From the NCBI GenBank assembly GCA_010405405.1, contig MU004244.1:685895-749894 (forward strand): a stretch of 64,000 nucleotides of DNA. The letters run 5' to 3'. Shown here one piece after another: positions 10,524-21,286 of the stretch. Every line of letters begins with the position of its first letter. Position 1 is the first letter of the stretch. This DNA is from Microthyrium microscopicum. Taxonomy: Eukaryota; Ascomycota; Dothideomycetes; Microthyriales; Microthyriaceae. The translations under genes were made by a program, and so were the position numbers. The notes under the pieces were generated by a model, which was given only the letters and a program-made list of their open reading frames with translations, was not told the DNA's origin and did no database searches.

Positions 10524-12422
10524 ATGGGTATCCCTGGCCTACAAAACCTCCTTCAGCCTTATACCACACAACACATCTTCCCGCTCACCACTACGCCAAC
10601 TACCATCCCGGCTTCATTCACCAACCCGCCGGTCTTGAATCCAGGTGAACATCTCATCATCATTGACGGCCCAGCTCTCGCACATCACGCCTATGCCATT
10701 GCTCGCGCCAAACTGCGCTCTCTTCAACCCTCAACCCAAATTGTTAGCCGCCAAACTGCTCGGGGAGCTGGTCCCACTCTGCGTCATGCGACCATTCAAC
10801 CATCCTACGCCGCCATCAACGCCGCTGCCTTCGCATGGCTCGCTGCTCTTCGCCGCGCAGGCTGTGTCGTTGGCGCCATCGTCTTTGACGGCGGCTTACC
10901 GGACTGGAAAGTTGACGTGCGAAGGGAACGGTTGACGAAGAGCATTCAAACGCTTGCATCAGCGCGGAAGGCACTAGCAGATACTGATGATGATGATGAA
11001 CCGCGTTTCTTAGATGATAATATAGCGTTCAGCGACTCTGATCTTTTTGGCGCGCGTTCTTGGTCAGCAGCACTCCTAGGCAAACCCCCAAGGCTCGCAG
11101 ACTCACTGCGCGAGTGCTTGAACAGCAGTGACTATGCGTCCATAACGTGCATTGTGCCGAATGAAGCTGATCCATTTTGTGCAGCATATGCGCGTGCGTT
11201 TGGTGCTGTGGTTGTGACGAGTGATTCGGATTTATGTGTTTATGATATTGGTGATAAAGGACGTGTTGTCAATTTTCACCAGATCTCTCTCGTTGATGTT
11301 GAAGGTCCGGCGTTGGCGATGAATTTCTTCAGCCCGCGTGAAACAGCCCAGCAGCTTGGTGTACGCTCGCTTGTGGAGCTGGCGTTTTCTGTGCGGTCTG
11401 ACCAGCATCGCTCGCTGGCACAGCATGTTCAGCACGCAAAAGTATGGGAAGTTAGCCCGCCGAAAGGGTTGGCGATATTTCGGGCAGAGTATCCAACGGA
11501 TGTTGACCTGGCCTCGTTTGATGAAGGATGTGCGCTGGCTGTGAGCAAAGCGAAACAGGCGTTTAGTAGCTTGGTATCGGAGCTGGTTGTGCAGTCTTGT
11601 ACAGCTGGATCGACGTGGGAGGTATGGTTTCCAGTGCTGCACGAAGATACAACACGCACCGCTGCGTGGTTGACTGGCACGGAAATTCGAAGGGCAGCAT
11701 ATTCATTGCTTGGTCAGTGTCCGTCGATCGTATCTAAACCAGATGTGGTCGTAGAACACTACTGCAAAGCTGCTCGTGTAAGTGACACTAAAGTCGAGCT
11801 CCTTGACTCTCTAACGTTAGAGGCTTGGTTGCAGCAGGCCATTGCTTTCGTGAGCTCCTCTCTAGACTTGGTAACAAATGGAGAGCACAGAGCGACGTGG
11901 CGAGACTTAGGCCTCATGTCGTTGATTCAGTCACAGAAAGAGTCTGGAAAGACAGTACCTTCACGCGATGGCTTGCTGAAAATATCCTGCGCTAATTTCG
12001 GAATGTCTTGGACATTGTTACATTGGTGTGCGCAGTTGCAGGCTCTTCTAACTTCATGGCGCATGTTAGAGCAGATGTTGGGATATGTCTTGGCTCATCA
12101 CGGTAAAGACGATGAAGCCGTGAATGGCTTGAGGACTCTTCATGAGCTTCTGAGTGACATTGATGGCGGTACGATGCCGCTGATGTTTGATCCGATATCA
12201 TACACTAAAGTTCATATGGATTGGGTCAATCGGGTGATTGATATTGCATTTCGTGAGTATGATATCATAGACACAACATCATCTCTAGAACATAAAAACA
12301 AGAATCGCAAAAAGACACGGCAACGAAACACAGGGAAAGTTAGGAAGCAGCAGGATAATACTGGATTGAAGAACACTAAGAGCTCGAACCAGTACTGTCT
12401 CCTGGATCAAGCATATGAATAA
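10524..12422 (+). CDS. Asteroid-type XPG/FEN nuclease-fold protein
   Basis: A 632-residue member of the asteroid branch of the XPG/FEN nuclease superfamily. The start MGIPGLQNLLQP is the classic XPG N-terminus, and it fixes the ATG at 10524 five codons into a frame that opens with TTG. Acidic residues in expected places are D48 (IIIDGPALAHH), D122 (VFDGGLPDW), E214 and D216 (PNEADPFCA, the XPG-I signature) and D234/D236 (TSDSDLCVYD), so part of the metal-binding set is visible. The rest of the core is divergent, as is usual for asteroid proteins, and whether it cuts DNA is uncertain. The tail is very basic (KNKNRKKTRQRNTGKVRKQQ), likely for nuclear import or nucleic-acid binding. Single exon, typical length for the family. 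Confidence 0.82.
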   Translation: MGIPGLQNLLQPYTTQHIFPLTTTPTTIPASFTNPPVLNPGEHLIIIDGPALAHHAYAIARAKLRSLQPSTQIVSRQTARGAGPTLRHATIQPSYAAINAAAFAWLAALRRAGCVVGAIVFDGGLPDWKVDVRRERLTKSIQTLASARKALADTDDDDEPRFLDDNIAFSDSDLFGARSWSAALLGKPPRLADSLRECLNSSDYASITCIVPNEADPFCAAYARAFGAVVVTSDSDLCVYDIGDKGRVVNFHQISLVDVEGPALAMNFFSPRETAQQLGVRSLVELAFSVRSDQHRSLAQHVQHAKVWEVSPPKGLAIFRAEYPTDVDLASFDEGCALAVSKAKQAFSSLVSELVVQSCTAGSTWEVWFPVLHEDTTRTAAWLTGTEIRRAAYSLLGQCPSIVSKPDVVVEHYCKAARVSDTKVELLDSLTLEAWLQQAIAFVSSSLDLVTNGEHRATWRDLGLMSLIQSQKESGKTVPSRDGLLKISCANFGMSWTLLHWCAQLQALLTSWRMLEQMLGYVLAHHGKDDEAVNGLRTLHELLSDIDGGTMPLMFDPISYTKVHMDWVNRVIDIAFREYDIIDTTSSLEHKNKNRKKTRQRNTGKVRKQQDNTGLKNTKSSNQYCLLDQAYE

Positions 12423-12616
12423 CGAAGTACACTTAGATACCCCGGACATAAAGTCCATGATGAATTCGATAAAAATACTCCTTGCCAGACTCCGGTGCAC
12501 CTTCAACGCCAGTAATACCTGTACAAGCAATTTCCCAGCCTGCCCATTTTATACAACCTGATAGTTCATTACCCGTCACTCATTCCGTACCCATTTCGTA
12601 TTTCTGAGCTCAAACA

Positions 12617-13468
12617 TCACATCTCCTCTTTGAACAATGATCTCCTCGTCGGACTCGCATGAATACCAGGTCCGCTTCCGCCAGCTACACTCGTGTCGAT
12701 CACCGGCCGTGGACTAACAGGTCTCATTCCGGCCTCTGCATGCTCATCGCCAAACGGATTCAAGCCTCGCGTTTGCCCTGCCTGCGCATGTTCATCGCCA
12801 AATGGGTTCTCCACCGGCATTCCACCCCTTGAAGTTCCGGCATATTCGCTGCCTCCATGATACGCTGTCGAATGCAGCTCCGTATCTCCATAGAACATAT
12901 CTGCCTCTCCGCCAACCCGTGAATCCCATGCCTCATCTGGATCAAGCGCTCTACCCGCTCCACGCGTGTTGCCCGCGCGACCGGCAGATATGCCTTCAAA
13001 ACCGGCTCCTTGTGAGCGTTCGCGCGGGTTGCGCATTTTGTACCATAGTGAGGAGAGGCCTGCGCGGGCGCCGTCTAGAGATGGGCCAGGCGCGGAACCA
13101 AAGGCGCGGCGTTGGGCGGCACGGCGCCGGAAAAAGAAGAGGCCTGCGGCGAGAGTGAGGCCGAGGACGGCAGCGACGATTATAGCGATCCAGAGACCGG
13201 AGAGGCCAGAACTATGAGGTTCAGGGACGGCGGATGGACTGGCGGTCGCAGTGCTGGAGGTTGAGCTGGAGGATGAGGAGCTTGATGTTGATACGGGAGA
13301 TGTTGTCGCAGTGGCGTTGGCGGATGTGGTGCTTGCGGTATCTGTGGTGCCAGTAGTGCCCGTTGTGCTGGTAGTACCAGTTGTGGCAGTTGTTGTCGGG
13401 GTTGCCGCCGTTGTTTCAGTAGCTTGACGTGCAATGAGATCCGAGAGAGGAAATGGGTTGGGTGTCAT
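12617..13468 (-). CDS. Ser/Thr-rich single-pass membrane protein
   Basis: A 283-residue protein from the ATG at 13468. Residues 1-85 are almost wholly Thr/Ser/Ala and should be heavily O-glycosylated. One hydrophobic helix (LWIAIIVAAVLGLTLAAGLF, about residues 92-111) is followed by a basic stop-transfer FFRRRAAQRR. The cytosolic tail of about 170 residues carries the sequence NPFGDEHA twice, 17 residues apart (ENPFGDEHAQ and LNPFGDEHAE). This layout matches the many fungal Mid2/Wsc-like putative wall-stress sensors, though there is no clear cleavable signal peptide or WSC domain. It is divergent from the gene starting at 13968, with about 500 bp between them. Confidence 0.75.
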   Translation of the reverse strand: MTPNPFPLSDLIARQATETTAATPTTTATTGTTSTTGTTGTTDTASTTSANATATTSPVSTSSSSSSSSTSSTATASPSAVPEPHSSGLSGLWIAIIVAAVLGLTLAAGLFFFRRRAAQRRAFGSAPGPSLDGARAGLSSLWYKMRNPRERSQGAGFEGISAGRAGNTRGAGRALDPDEAWDSRVGGEADMFYGDTELHSTAYHGGSEYAGTSRGGMPVENPFGDEHAQAGQTRGLNPFGDEHAEAGMRPVSPRPVIDTSVAGGSGPGIHASPTRRSLFKEEM

Positions 13469-13967
13469 CTTGTCGTTGCTTCCTGGCTTACTCCGTGGAG
13501 CTGGATTGGCCGGTATAAATGTTGGGGACTCAGTAGCGGATGGTGATAAAAGAGGCTCATAAAGAGGCCATGGAATTCAAGAAAGCAATTTACAGGTGTC
13601 GAAGGCTGGAGCATAGACCTGGCGAAAAGTGAAGTGTAGAGTCTTAGAGTAGTAAGATGGAGGTTGCAGGAGCAGGACTTAGCGGCACAGGCTCTCTTGA
13701 ATCTAGGATAGAGTGGATATTTGCTATGTCATACAATACCTGCACCTGCAGTCTTGGCAATTCTTACTCATCCACAAGATGCTCCCAAAGCTCAAGCTCA
13801 CAAGCTCAAATTCAACATCAAGCTCTCTCCTTTCAATCTTCAATCATCCCTCCACATTTCAATCAGTTCAAAGCGCAACTTATCTAATATTGAAACAAAC
13901 AAACGCATTCGCCAATCGCGTAATGTTCCAACCACTATCCCCTCTCCCTTCATAGCAGTCACAATTA
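13469..13967. other. Divergent promoter region
   Basis: These 499 bp separate the starts of two divergent genes. Open frames here (for example 13721-14095) run into the next gene in another frame and look like chance. A pyrimidine-rich patch lies at 13770-13960, close to the start of the + gene. Confidence 0.4.
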
Positions 13968-15290
13968 ATGCTATTGACGAAGCGTTGGCGACCATTGCAG
14001 TCACCAAACTCACCAACATGCTCACATCTCCTGCTTCAAAGTCGCAACAAATCCAACTTGCCTCCCAAATCATATTCGCAGGTACCAATTCTTAATGAAT
14101 GGTCAGCTGTCTGGCAAGCCGGAAAGACTTCTGGACTCGGCGATGGCGTAACTCCACTCGAAATCAACCAATTCGATCGCGTTGGTACTCCAAGCCCTTT
14201 GGATCGTCTCCCTAAATACCGCGAACACGTTCAGCGGCCCCGCTGGACCGAACAGACACCAGAATATAAGAAGCAATGGACCGACAAGTTTCCTCTGCTT
14301 GCTGGTAAGGTTCTACCAAAGAATGTGTTGATCCTGCGCGGACTCAACAAGAATCTTATCGAGGCTGATTTCTTACGCATTACATTATGGAAAGGTCAAA
14401 TATCTCCAATTGTCAGAGGTACATCTTCATCTCCAGCTGATCAGACATGGGCTAATATATACACAGTATTTCCGCTTCGCAAGCCCGGAACGATGGAGAA
14501 GCTCGACCAATACATGGTCATATTTCGTCATGAAGACCATCTCAATGCATGGAGACGAAGATTAGAGCACTTGTGTAAGATGTCTAGGCGTTATACCATT
14601 TCATCGCTTCTCCATCCTGTTATTGCACCTCAAGAAGGTTTCAAACTTCATGGCGTTGAAATTGATCAGGTCGTCAAGGCATTTGCTCTGGCTCCTGCTG
14701 GTGTGATTGTCCGGACCAATAATTATCCCACGTTAGCTCCTGGAGAAAACCATATCGTCCAACAAGGAGGATACACCGAACTGGTAGATCGTACAGGGGC
14801 TCGGAAGCCATCAGTTGTAGTTCGAATTGTAGGGGCTCCCTCGGTGAAGCTTACCGACCTGCTCCAGGCGATTATGTACGATGGCAATCTTCGTAACATG
14901 CCCTGGGATGTGGTATTGGATACAGAGGGACGACAGACAGCGTCGTTTGCGATTGATGATGAATCAGAAAATATGTCAAAAGAGCAATCGGTCGAACGTG
15001 TCAAACTTGCCAAGGATGAAAAGCTACCCGCTGCGGCTGGAGTTCAAGATGATTCGGTAATGGCATCAACTGACATGGATGAGTTGTACAAATTACACGA
15101 GGGTGTACGATTCGTTGTATATTTTCACTCTGAGCATATAGCTCAACAATTTGCGAGAGCATGGCATTGTAGACCGTTGCCTCTTCCACCAAAACCGGAC
15201 AAAAGATACAAGTTCTCACAACCGCTCTATGAACTCATTGACGGCGGCAAAAGCCTTCAGACCAAAGTTTATGCGGAAGTACTCTGGTAA
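13968..15290 (+). CDS. Conserved-looking hypothetical protein, possibly mitochondrial
   Basis: A 440-residue frame from the ATG at 13968. The first 40 residues are rich in Arg, Lys, Ser and Leu with no acidic residue (MLLTKRWRPLQSP...), as in a mitochondrial presequence. The following region (RVGTPSPLDRLPKYREHVQRP, given here in part as RVGTPSPLDRLPK; then KVLPKNVLILRGLNKNL) looks globular and well ordered. The LRGLNKNLIEADFL segment recalls the first strand and helix of an RRM-like fold, but that is only an impression. The acidic patch near residues 335-375 may be a loop. An intron near position 14081 (acceptor-like TTCGCAG before GTACC) is possible, which would change the N-terminus. It converges on bud13, 55 bp between stops. 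Function unknown. Confidence 0.62.
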   Translation: MLLTKRWRPLQSPNSPTCSHLLLQSRNKSNLPPKSYSQVPILNEWSAVWQAGKTSGLGDGVTPLEINQFDRVGTPSPLDRLPKYREHVQRPRWTEQTPEYKKQWTDKFPLLAGKVLPKNVLILRGLNKNLIEADFLRITLWKGQISPIVRGTSSSPADQTWANIYTVFPLRKPGTMEKLDQYMVIFRHEDHLNAWRRRLEHLCKMSRRYTISSLLHPVIAPQEGFKLHGVEIDQVVKAFALAPAGVIVRTNNYPTLAPGENHIVQQGGYTELVDRTGARKPSVVVRIVGAPSVKLTDLLQAIMYDGNLRNMPWDVVLDTEGRQTASFAIDDESENMSKEQSVERVKLAKDEKLPAAAGVQDDSVMASTDMDELYKLHEGVRFVVYFHSEHIAQQFARAWHCRPLPLPPKPDKRYKFSQPLYELIDGGKSLQTKVYAEVLW

Positions 15291-15345
15291 ATTTGGCGGC
15301 ATAGCAGCACTCTGCTCAATAATGTTTATATATGAATACGAAATT

Positions 15346-16314
15346 CTATGCATCCATCTCCCATTGGTATTCCAACTGCTTACGGTCTTTCACCTTGTTG
15401 CGAGCCGCAAACCATTTCTTCTCAAACCCATTTCCTCTATCCACACCATCCCACCGTGAACCAGGCCGTATTCCATATCTGTTCGGATCGAATGCACCTT
15501 GATATGTCGGTTTACTCGGCCCCCTCCTAGTGCTTGCCCCACTCGTTGGTTTCGGCGGTGCCTTCGTCAAGAATCCAGCAGCAGGATCGTTCCACCGCTG
15601 AACCTCTTTGAGCTCTTCATTCATCTGCTCATCATCCGCCGTCCGCGCGACAGTCAGATATTTCGCTTCATCTAACTCCTGTTTCCGCGCTTCTCGCATA
15701 GCCAGCTGCACATCACCCTTGGCCTGATCAGCCTCCTCCTTCTTCTTCCGCTCCTCCTCCTCTGCCTTGCGCCGTGCCTCTGCACGCTTCATCGCCACGT
15801 TGATTACACGTCCACTCGCATCTCTGTATATCGTTTCCTGTGCCGCCGTTCCACCTTCTGCAAGCTCGCGCTCAATCCTCCGCTTTTCTGAACGGCGCTT
15901 CTTCTCCGCCGCAGCCTGAACTTCGTGCGCAAGTTGTAGCCCTCCGACCTTTTCTGGCTCTTCCTCTTCATCAACTACGGCAGGCGCATCATCTTCTGCG
16001 TTGCCCATTGCTTCATTATCTGCAGCCGCTTGACGGATGATGGCATCGGCATCGGCCTGTTCTGCATCTGTGGGCGCGCTTATCGTAGCCCACGCCGAGT
16101 TCTTCTTTTTGCGGAAATCTGCCGTCTGCCCACTGGTGAGGACTGGAGGTCTCCGGCGGTCATCGTCTTTGGTCTTGCTGTTGTCCCAGCCGGTGACATT
16201 GTCGTCGGCGATGACGAGACCGGCGGTGGAGGCATCCTTGCGCTTTCGCTTCTTGGATTTTTTGGGAGTATCGGCGGAGAGGTAGTTTTTGGCGAGGTAG
16301 TCGGCTAAAGACAT
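15346..16314 (-). CDS. CWC26: Pre-mRNA-splicing factor Bud13/Cwc26
   Basis: A 322-residue homologue of yeast Bud13 (Cwc26), a subunit of the RES complex (Bud13-Pml1-Snu17) that joins the spliceosome before the first step and aids mRNA retention in the nucleus. The C-terminal signature is unmistakable: YQGAFDPNRYGIRPGSRWDG followed by VDRGNGFEKKWFA. The start MSLADYLAKNYL is the typical fungal N-terminus and sets the ATG at 16314. The centre (residues of about 120-215) is Lys/Glu/Arg-rich and probably helical. It also holds the conserved ETIYRDASGRVIN segment. Single exon, normal length. It converges with the hypothetical gene ending at 15290. Confidence 0.95.
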   Translation of the reverse strand: MSLADYLAKNYLSADTPKKSKKRKRKDASTAGLVIADDNVTGWDNSKTKDDDRRRPPVLTSGQTADFRKKKNSAWATISAPTDAEQADADAIIRQAAADNEAMGNAEDDAPAVVDEEEEPEKVGGLQLAHEVQAAAEKKRRSEKRRIERELAEGGTAAQETIYRDASGRVINVAMKRAEARRKAEEEERKKKEEADQAKGDVQLAMREARKQELDEAKYLTVARTADDEQMNEELKEVQRWNDPAAGFLTKAPPKPTSGASTRRGPSKPTYQGAFDPNRYGIRPGSRWDGVDRGNGFEKKWFAARNKVKDRKQLEYQWEMDA

Positions 16315-18166
16315 GATGTGTGGTGGTGGTTCATGGATTAAATAATAATGCCAAGTGAGGTCAAAAGTACGGATGCTAGGAGATCAAAAAGGCAGGCGCG
16401 CTAGGCGTCCAACCACGTGCGGCGCGCCACATCACACTGTCTCCTTGTTGTGGCGCATGGCTCCTTAAGCAGCATCCTATATATTTGTCCCCATCGTGCT
16501 TGTTATAAATTATATCATCCAGAGAATGTTGTACTCTGCTCCACTTCAATTTTCAAATTCGCCAAAGAGCTTACAAACTGGCAGCCAGTAAACAACAGCC
16601 TCCGAGAATTGGTCAGTGCAAGACTACGATCAAATCTAACACTCTGAAAGACCATTTGGTCTTTTCATGATCAAATTATAAAACATCATATCTCCCATCG
16701 CTTTCGATGGCATCCATAGCACTCGCTCAGAGACGCATCTTATGATAGCAATCAGTTACAATAGAACATACGATTGGTTTAATAGGACGGTGTCAGGAAA
16801 TCTATTTGATAATGGGAAATATACCTGCTTTTCAGACTCCCATGATTATGTAGATTTCAAAGGTGTGATAATGATTTGGTAGACAAAAATGACATGGGGA
16901 GGTGCATACTATTTTCAAAAATGAGCAAATTAACATAGGTGGATCATATAAGTTGAGAATATACCCGGCGTTCTAGCTCATTGAACATATATGATCCGAG
17001 ACATATAGCATCGAAGACGTGGATTCAAATATGCCAGAAAGCCATAGATTACTCCGGCAGACCTCTCGGGAAGACTTCAACCCCTCTTAGTTCTCGATCC
17101 TCACAACCCAATCGATCGGGTCAATGGATCAAAAACCTTGAAGACCATGTGCCGACCCAGAGGCCTCCTTTGGGTATCTGTGCCATAGCTTGCACACTAT
17201 ACGAACAACCCCTGTCGTCCCGAGAAATGAAGGATCGACCTTGCGCAATTCGCGTGGTAACTCCAGGAGCCTGGCTGATCCATGCTGGACATTTGACCGT
17301 CAACTCCACAGAGTCAACGCTACGACCTTTATTATTGATACTATCTCGCCATCGCCCAATTGTCCAACAATCGCGCATTTCCCACATAATTCAACTTTCG
17401 TACGAAGTTCTAAATATACTCCTTTACTTCTGGTACAGAACAAGGGTTTTCATTTCAGGACCAGGAAGGCAGTAACCGAGCCCTACAATACGGGTGAAGA
17501 AGAGCTTTTACGTCTAGGGAGGGAACGGAATGCCGTTGTTATGGCGCCGGGACGATCTTCTTACTCAATTGATGCACGTCATGTAATTAGTCTAGTCCTG
17601 CATATCGCCGCAATACACCATACTATCAAATTTCATTATGGTTCTGTCACTAGTGGAAACTGACCCACAATTCATAGGTATGAATAATCACTACCTAGCT
17701 AGGCTTTTTTCGCGCACACTACAGGCATCTCACAAACGAGCGAAGCATGTCAAGAAATCGGTGGTTTATTGATTTTGATATATACATAGTTGCCGAGGTA
17801 GCGACTGTGCTCGTTGTGAGTTGTTGATGTTGTACAATGCGGGGAGTACTCCACATCGGAGTACTTTTGCCGAAATGATCTGAGAGCCGTTAAGACGTTG
17901 ATGCTAAGTGGAAGATTTAGATGTTTTAACTAAACAATGGTGAGGCCTTCACTCTGTGGATGAAGAGGCTCAAACATGGCCACATATAACGCCATATATG
18001 TACCTAACAGCGGCAGAGTGTACAAGGGGCCATATCGAGTCTTTAGACTTCATGTATGCACCAAATATCGCCTGTCGTAACTGAGGTTTTTTGGCATAAA
18101 TCGAGTTCTCGATACGTAAAATAAGTCGGGATGTCGTAAAAGTTAGTTCCCAGCATTCAAGAGTCG
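16315..18166. other. Gene-free 1.85-kb stretch
   Basis: Overlapping open frames at 16981-17663 exist in more than one frame on + but begin at TTG and have no motifs. A small hairpin occurs at 16645-16667. The palindrome GGAGTACTCC (17843-17852) is followed at once by another GGAGTACT, a short motif often seen in fungal intergenic repeats. Nothing here supports a gene. Confidence 0.45.
16645..16667. repeat. Short hairpin-forming inverted repeat
   Basis: TGAAAGACC (16645-16653) pairs with GGTCTTTTCA (16658-16667) across a 4-nt ATTT loop, with one bulged T. It is about 330 bp upstream of the bud13 start. A short stem of unknown role. Confidence 0.35.
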
Positions 18167-19486
18167 TTAAGGCTTGCCGGTTCGTGTCTGTTGGACCCAG
18201 TCCTTGGCCTCGCGTTTCCGTCTCCGCTCTTCATCTGAGACTCGGTCTAATACATCCTTGGCGTCTGTGTAGACGGCGATGGTCTCTACGCGTGATGTGG
18301 TTGCGTTTCCTAAATCGCTTTTGAGGCCGCCATGCAACTCTACGTCGCTGCTTCCCGCCGATGCGGTCTCGAAGTTGTAGTTATATCCATCCGGAGGTTC
18401 GCCCCTGCGTGACCGGTGCTCGAGTTTTGAGAATTTGATCGACTCTGCGTAATCGTTCGGCGGGGGTTGGATGGGTAAAAAATTCGCCGAATGTCGTTTT
18501 TTGGCGGTGACTACATGGCCTGCTTTGCGGAGAAGAGGACGTAATGCGGGAAGAGAAACGACCATGATGCCAGTGCTGATTTCGGCGACGGACCAGACAT
18601 CTATCACATGTCAGCATGTGCTGTTTAGAAGGTCTTAAAAAACTTACAAAGAGGTAGGAATGAGTGTTGCTTAACAGTGACAAATCTGAATACACTGACG
18701 ATCATGGTTATAACACCGAGTCCGAATGTTACGCACAATCCGGCAACTTGCCGGCGATTGAGCTCGAGTTTGAGCAGTAGGGGGAAAGGTAAAAGAAGAA
18801 TGACCAGATCCGTCATCATATTCATGATCCAGTCGCCGAGAAATAGTTTGGTGTCCCAGAAGCTGCATTTGCCGTGGACATCGAAATGAACCCTTATATC
18901 GAAGCCACACCAAAATATGGCCATAAAGACTGCGCTCAAAGAGCAAAGTATAGTAAAGACAAGTGTGACTTTCAGAAGCATTCGTAAGGTTGTCATTCCA
19001 GCTGGAAACAGCTTAAAGTAGAAAGATATGATGCTAAACTTCAGCATGTAGAGGGACGTGTCGTATAAAAGGACCGTCACGATTGATAACTTTATTTTTA
19101 ATGTTAGGCCATTGTCTGGTTAGCGCGAGAATTTGGGTACTTACCTTCCGAAATTCTGGCGTTTGTTTATAATGGCCTTCCATGGCACCCATCTCATGCT
19201 CTTTTATGAGAATAAGCATCATGGCCAATAGCTCCGCTGAAGCTACCAGTAGAAAAAAGTCGGAGGCGGTTACTGAAAGTTTTTGGTAAACCAAGCGAAA
19301 CCATAATCGTATGATGACCAATGTATAAGCCTAGAACAATTAGCTTGTTGCTGTTACGTTGTGGTTGTGTTGTCGCATACACTTATTATCATGACCGAGT
19401 CGGCGATCTGATATCATTAGGCAAATTCTCAAGTCTGGATGAAATTGACTTACCATTACCGACGTCCCAGTAAGTATTTGCACCAT
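18167..19486 (-). CDS. PTH11-like rhodopsin-domain integral membrane protein
   Basis: Fungal rhodopsin-domain membrane protein, 364 residues in the model used. Exons on the minus strand are 19486-19454, 19330-19145, 19089-18648 and 18600-18167; all have GT..AG borders and compatible phases. The core shows the family hallmarks: TM helices around LVIIRLWFRLV, the LYMLKFSIISFYFKLFP helix, the MTDLVILLLPFPLLLKLELNRRQ segment, and the closing VWSVAEISTGIMVVSLPALR that crosses the last intron. The cytosolic tail of about 130 residues is charged. Family members are putative surface receptors or sensors; ligand unknown. The first exon (MVQILTGTSVM) is the least certain part. Some extracellular cysteines usual in PTH11 receptors are not obvious, and there is no CFEM domain. 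Confidence 0.75.
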
Positions 19487-21286
19487 TTTGCCGATCTCAT
19501 TGCTTTCTCAGCACTTGGTGGCTGATAGGTTTTGCACGAGTGCGCCAATGGTTATTGCGTCCTTGGACTCAGCAATGCCTCGTCAACTCCTTCGCGGCAC
19601 AGGCCGGCTTTACACCGTACATGAAGATCAAAACCACAGTAAGTGGTGGTCCAACAAATTTTGTCGCTACTCGTGTGTAACGCAGTCGATGAAGCGGGAA
19701 ATTTCGAGTTGTCGAGGATGGTTGTTGGAAATTGGAAGCGTTGGGGCAGGCCTTGGGCGTTACTTGAGAGGTCTTTGATCTAGTAACAATGCACAAACAG
19801 ATACTCGGTCCTGGGCGTTAGGCTCGCACTATCGTCCACGGGATCTTCTAGTCGAGAACCCTTAGTCCTAGTCTCTCAGACATTACTATGGCGGGAAGGT
19901 TGCTTGCGGGGTATGCGAAAACCAACATGGGTGTATTTATTACACTGATTACAATGGCAAAGGCGCTGGCAAGTGCTGTGGAGAAGTTGTCGGCTCGCGT
20001 GGACAGAGCATGTTCAAAGACCGGGCGCGGACATTTCGTTAATCTGTCTTCATGAGCGAGGGATTCGATTGGATGACTCCGGGCACTAATCCGCTTGTCC
20101 TTGTTGAAGGACGCCTGGGAGAAAACTTTAAGTACGCAGTAGTGTGATCGAGTTGACCTTTTTTAGCAATGCGGGCCGGTTTAAACGTAGGGTTACGAGA
20201 TGTTGATATTGGATGCACTGGGATTTATATTGCATACACGCCCCAATGCGGAGAGGTCAAGATTCCATGCAAAAGATATAACCGAGATGGAAAGGATACT
20301 CTTTAATCGCCTAGGCTCCAATGGAAACTCGTCAATTCTTTCTGCTATTAAACCTTGAACCAATGCCATGAAGCTGCGATATAACAGAAGAACCTTAACT
20401 TAGAAGGAAGAATGAGAGAACTTCTTTACCAATCCATGGGCTTTCAAGTAATGATCCTTCCAAAGCTGACTCCCAAGTCCATGGTTCTGGCTTGAGCGAA
20501 TGCGAGACTTTCTCCATTCCATATAGACGTAGTACCGGTATATTGATATACCTCGTCAAGTACTATAGAGTCCGGGATGCGGCGTGGTAAAGCACAAAAC
20601 ATTAGGTCCAGTGATTGCTCCATTGTGGCAGATCTGATCTTGAAAATTGAAGAAGTCAGTGCACGACTTGAGTACATGCGATATGCCTGGGATGAGAAAA
20701 CCAGCGTCCAAAGTTGTTCTGAATCCGCCGGTTCATGTATGAACTTGCGGTGGTTGAAGTTATGTTGAGATTGTCGTAAATGCAGCTAGGGCAGGTGGGT
20801 CGCGCACTTAGAGACATCCATCTCTTCTCAAGATGGTCATAGTATTGAGTAATGTCAACTTTAGGCGAGCCCTGTCTGTTTATCAAGTATCGAGCACTCA
20901 GTCTATCTATTCAGCAACAAAGTGTTCGGAAGTAACTCCGCCTACACACGCCTGATATCAAAGAATGAAGTCGCGCATCGAATGATGGACATGTTAAATA
21001 TATAGTCTGGCCTCATCAATCTCACAGGCTTCTGACCTTCGCTGCATTATAGAGTATGCTGTTCCAAGGGAATAACAGTCTATTGGCTAAGTCATGGCCA
21101 CGATGAGTGCTAGAGCATATGCACATTGTACATTGTAGGAAATGATGATAATTTGATTGTGTCAACTGAATTTACGGTGCTCAATAGCTAGATAATGAAA
21201 TATGTCCATGGTGAAAGACGCGCCTTGCTTCCATTCACTACCTAAACTTTCTCACATTTTCATACTTTGTCCAGATCCACTGCTTC
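19487..21286. other. Gene-free 1.8-kb stretch
   Basis: Only short frames without motifs occur on either strand. No repeat or RNA gene recognised. It separates the rhodopsin-domain gene from the 3' end of the VIT/vWA gene. Confidence 0.45.

Noticed and set aside
16981-17663. Two overlapping + frames of 164 and 157 codons.
   Set aside because: Both begin at TTG, overlap in different frames, and show no domain, signal or splice support.
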